Assembly: GCF_005491425.1 (NCBI RefSeq) | Contig: NZ_CP028083.1 | Span: 3,038,001 to 3,102,000, forward strand | DNA: 64,000 nt | Source: Lysinibacillus sp. SGAir0095 | Lineage (GTDB): Bacteria > Bacillota > Bacilli > Bacillales_A > Planococcaceae | Direction: 5' to 3' | Shown here: one piece after another, positions 63,400 to 64,000 of the stretch | Numbering within the stretch: the first letter of the stretch is position 1 | How the letters are laid out: each line of letters starts with the position of its first letter | The notes under the pieces: generated by a model | Told to the model about the DNA's origin: nothing | The model's input: only the letters and a program-made list of their open reading frames with translations | Database searches by the model: none | Program-made: the position numbers and the translations under genes

Positions 63400-64000
63400 T
63401 TATATATTAAAAACAATTGGCATTTTGCCAATCCATTTATTTTGTCGAATTGCATCATACATACATTTAGCTGCGTTTTTTCGAGATACGCCCATTTTTG
63501 CTTTTGAATCTCCAAATGAAATGGTATAACCATTGCCATCTGTTTTAACATTAGGGTTGATTATTCGTACTACTGTCCAGTCCACTTTACTGGCGTTCAC
63601 TGATTCCTCAATCCCCTTCATTTCTAGATAACCTGCAGGGAACAATAGCTTTGGCATAAGTGAAGGGATAACTGTAGCGATTTGTTTTTTATCAGCATTT
63701 GACTTCGTAGCAGGTGTAGCAAGTGTAATAAAACGCTTTACACCCTGCGCTTCCATTACTTTTAAAATCATTTCGTGCGCATCACGAATCGGTAACTCTT
63801 TTACTTTTCGGCCACCATTTAGATTAGGACCAAGTGTACTAACAATTGCATCTTGGCCTTGAATTGATTCTGTTAATATTTTTTCATTTGTCAGGCTCCC
63901 AACAATAATTTCAAGGTTTTCATGCTTAAAATTTATGGCACCTTCACGGCGTACGAACGCTTTAACTTTATCTCCCTTTTGTAGAGCAATATTTATAAAT
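63400..64000 (-). CDS. NAD(P)-binding (NmrA/SDR-like) oxidoreductase, 5' end outside window
   Basis: The frame is open to the right edge, giving 200 codons of the C-terminal part. It includes the typical ALQKGDKVKAFVRRE after the missing first Rossmann strand, AIVSTLGPN, VKRFITLATPAT and WTVVRIINPNV. This is the atypical SDR group that includes NmrA-like and flavin-reductase-like proteins. The internal ATG at 63771 is not the true start. It lies immediately upstream of the doxX gene. Confidence 0.85.
   Translation of the reverse strand, partial: FINIALQKGDKVKAFVRREGAINFKHENLEIIVGSLTNEKILTESIQGQDAIVSTLGPNLNGGRKVKELPIRDAHEMILKVMEAQGVKRFITLATPATKSNADKKQIATVIPSLMPKLLFPAGYLEMKGIEESVNASKVDWTVVRIINPNVKTDGNGYTISFGDSKAKMGVSRKNAAKCMYDAIRQNKWIGKMPIVFNI

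Overview
The window is chromosomal DNA of an AT-rich, endospore-forming Bacillales. I favour a Lysinibacillus/Solibacillus-type Planococcaceae member by general impression. The evidence is a tricistronic gerA-type germination operon, G-rich Shine-Dalgarno sites, many TTG/GTG starts, and a left end that keeps the Bacillus subtilis order gltB-gltA-gltC and metQIN-yusE-yusF-gcvH-yusI-fadE-fadA-fadN. No rRNA, tRNA, CRISPR array or prophage was seen.

Layout. 0-6 kb: glutamate synthase (small subunit cut by the window edge) with divergent gltC and a GltC-type palindrome between them. 6-9.3 kb: methionine ABC importer under a SAM-I riboswitch with terminator. 9.3-17 kb: thiol-redox, toprim and GcvH genes, then the fadNAE beta-oxidation operon behind a consensus FadR box. 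17-25.7 kb: housekeeping singletons (thioredoxin-like, tautomerase, HAD phosphatase, C39-like peptidase, 5'-3' exonuclease, GNAT/FemAB-like protein, UbiB-family kinase, OsmC, PPP-family phosphatase, cold-shock protein with a long hairpin leader). 25.7-28.5 kb: EAL-domain protein, Rgg-like regulator and a divergent 35-residue secreted-peptide gene. 28.7-44.3 kb: Fur-box ferredoxin-NADP reductase, methyltransferase, thioesterase, hydrolase/two-component operon, two EamA exporters with their own regulators (TetR, MocR), DinB-like protein, chemoreceptor, PadR/DUF2812 pair and P5C dehydrogenase. 45-51 kb: a likely spore-surface cluster (Cys-rich repeat protein plus small hydrophilic proteins) beside the germination operon. 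51.2-54.4 kb: two IS3-family elements, apparently nested, sitting inside the gerAC terminator. 54.4-56.5 kb: an agrB-agrD-agrC quorum-sensing locus with no agrA. 56.7-64 kb: two SDR genes with a divergent TetR, small membrane proteins, MsrA-like, a gene broken by an in-frame stop, and a DoxX/NAD(P)-binding pair running off the right edge, with small hairpin repeats scattered between them.

The most interesting content is two separate peptide-signalling loci within 30 kb. One is an Rgg-like regulator with a tiny divergent exported peptide, placed directly upstream of a c-di-GMP phosphodiesterase gene whose ribosome site can be masked by an upstream complement. The other is an agrBDC cassette lacking its usual response regulator. 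The cysteine-rich repeat protein cluster next to the germinant receptor genes is a candidate novel spore-surface system. Coordinates use the start codon best supported by the ribosome binding site.
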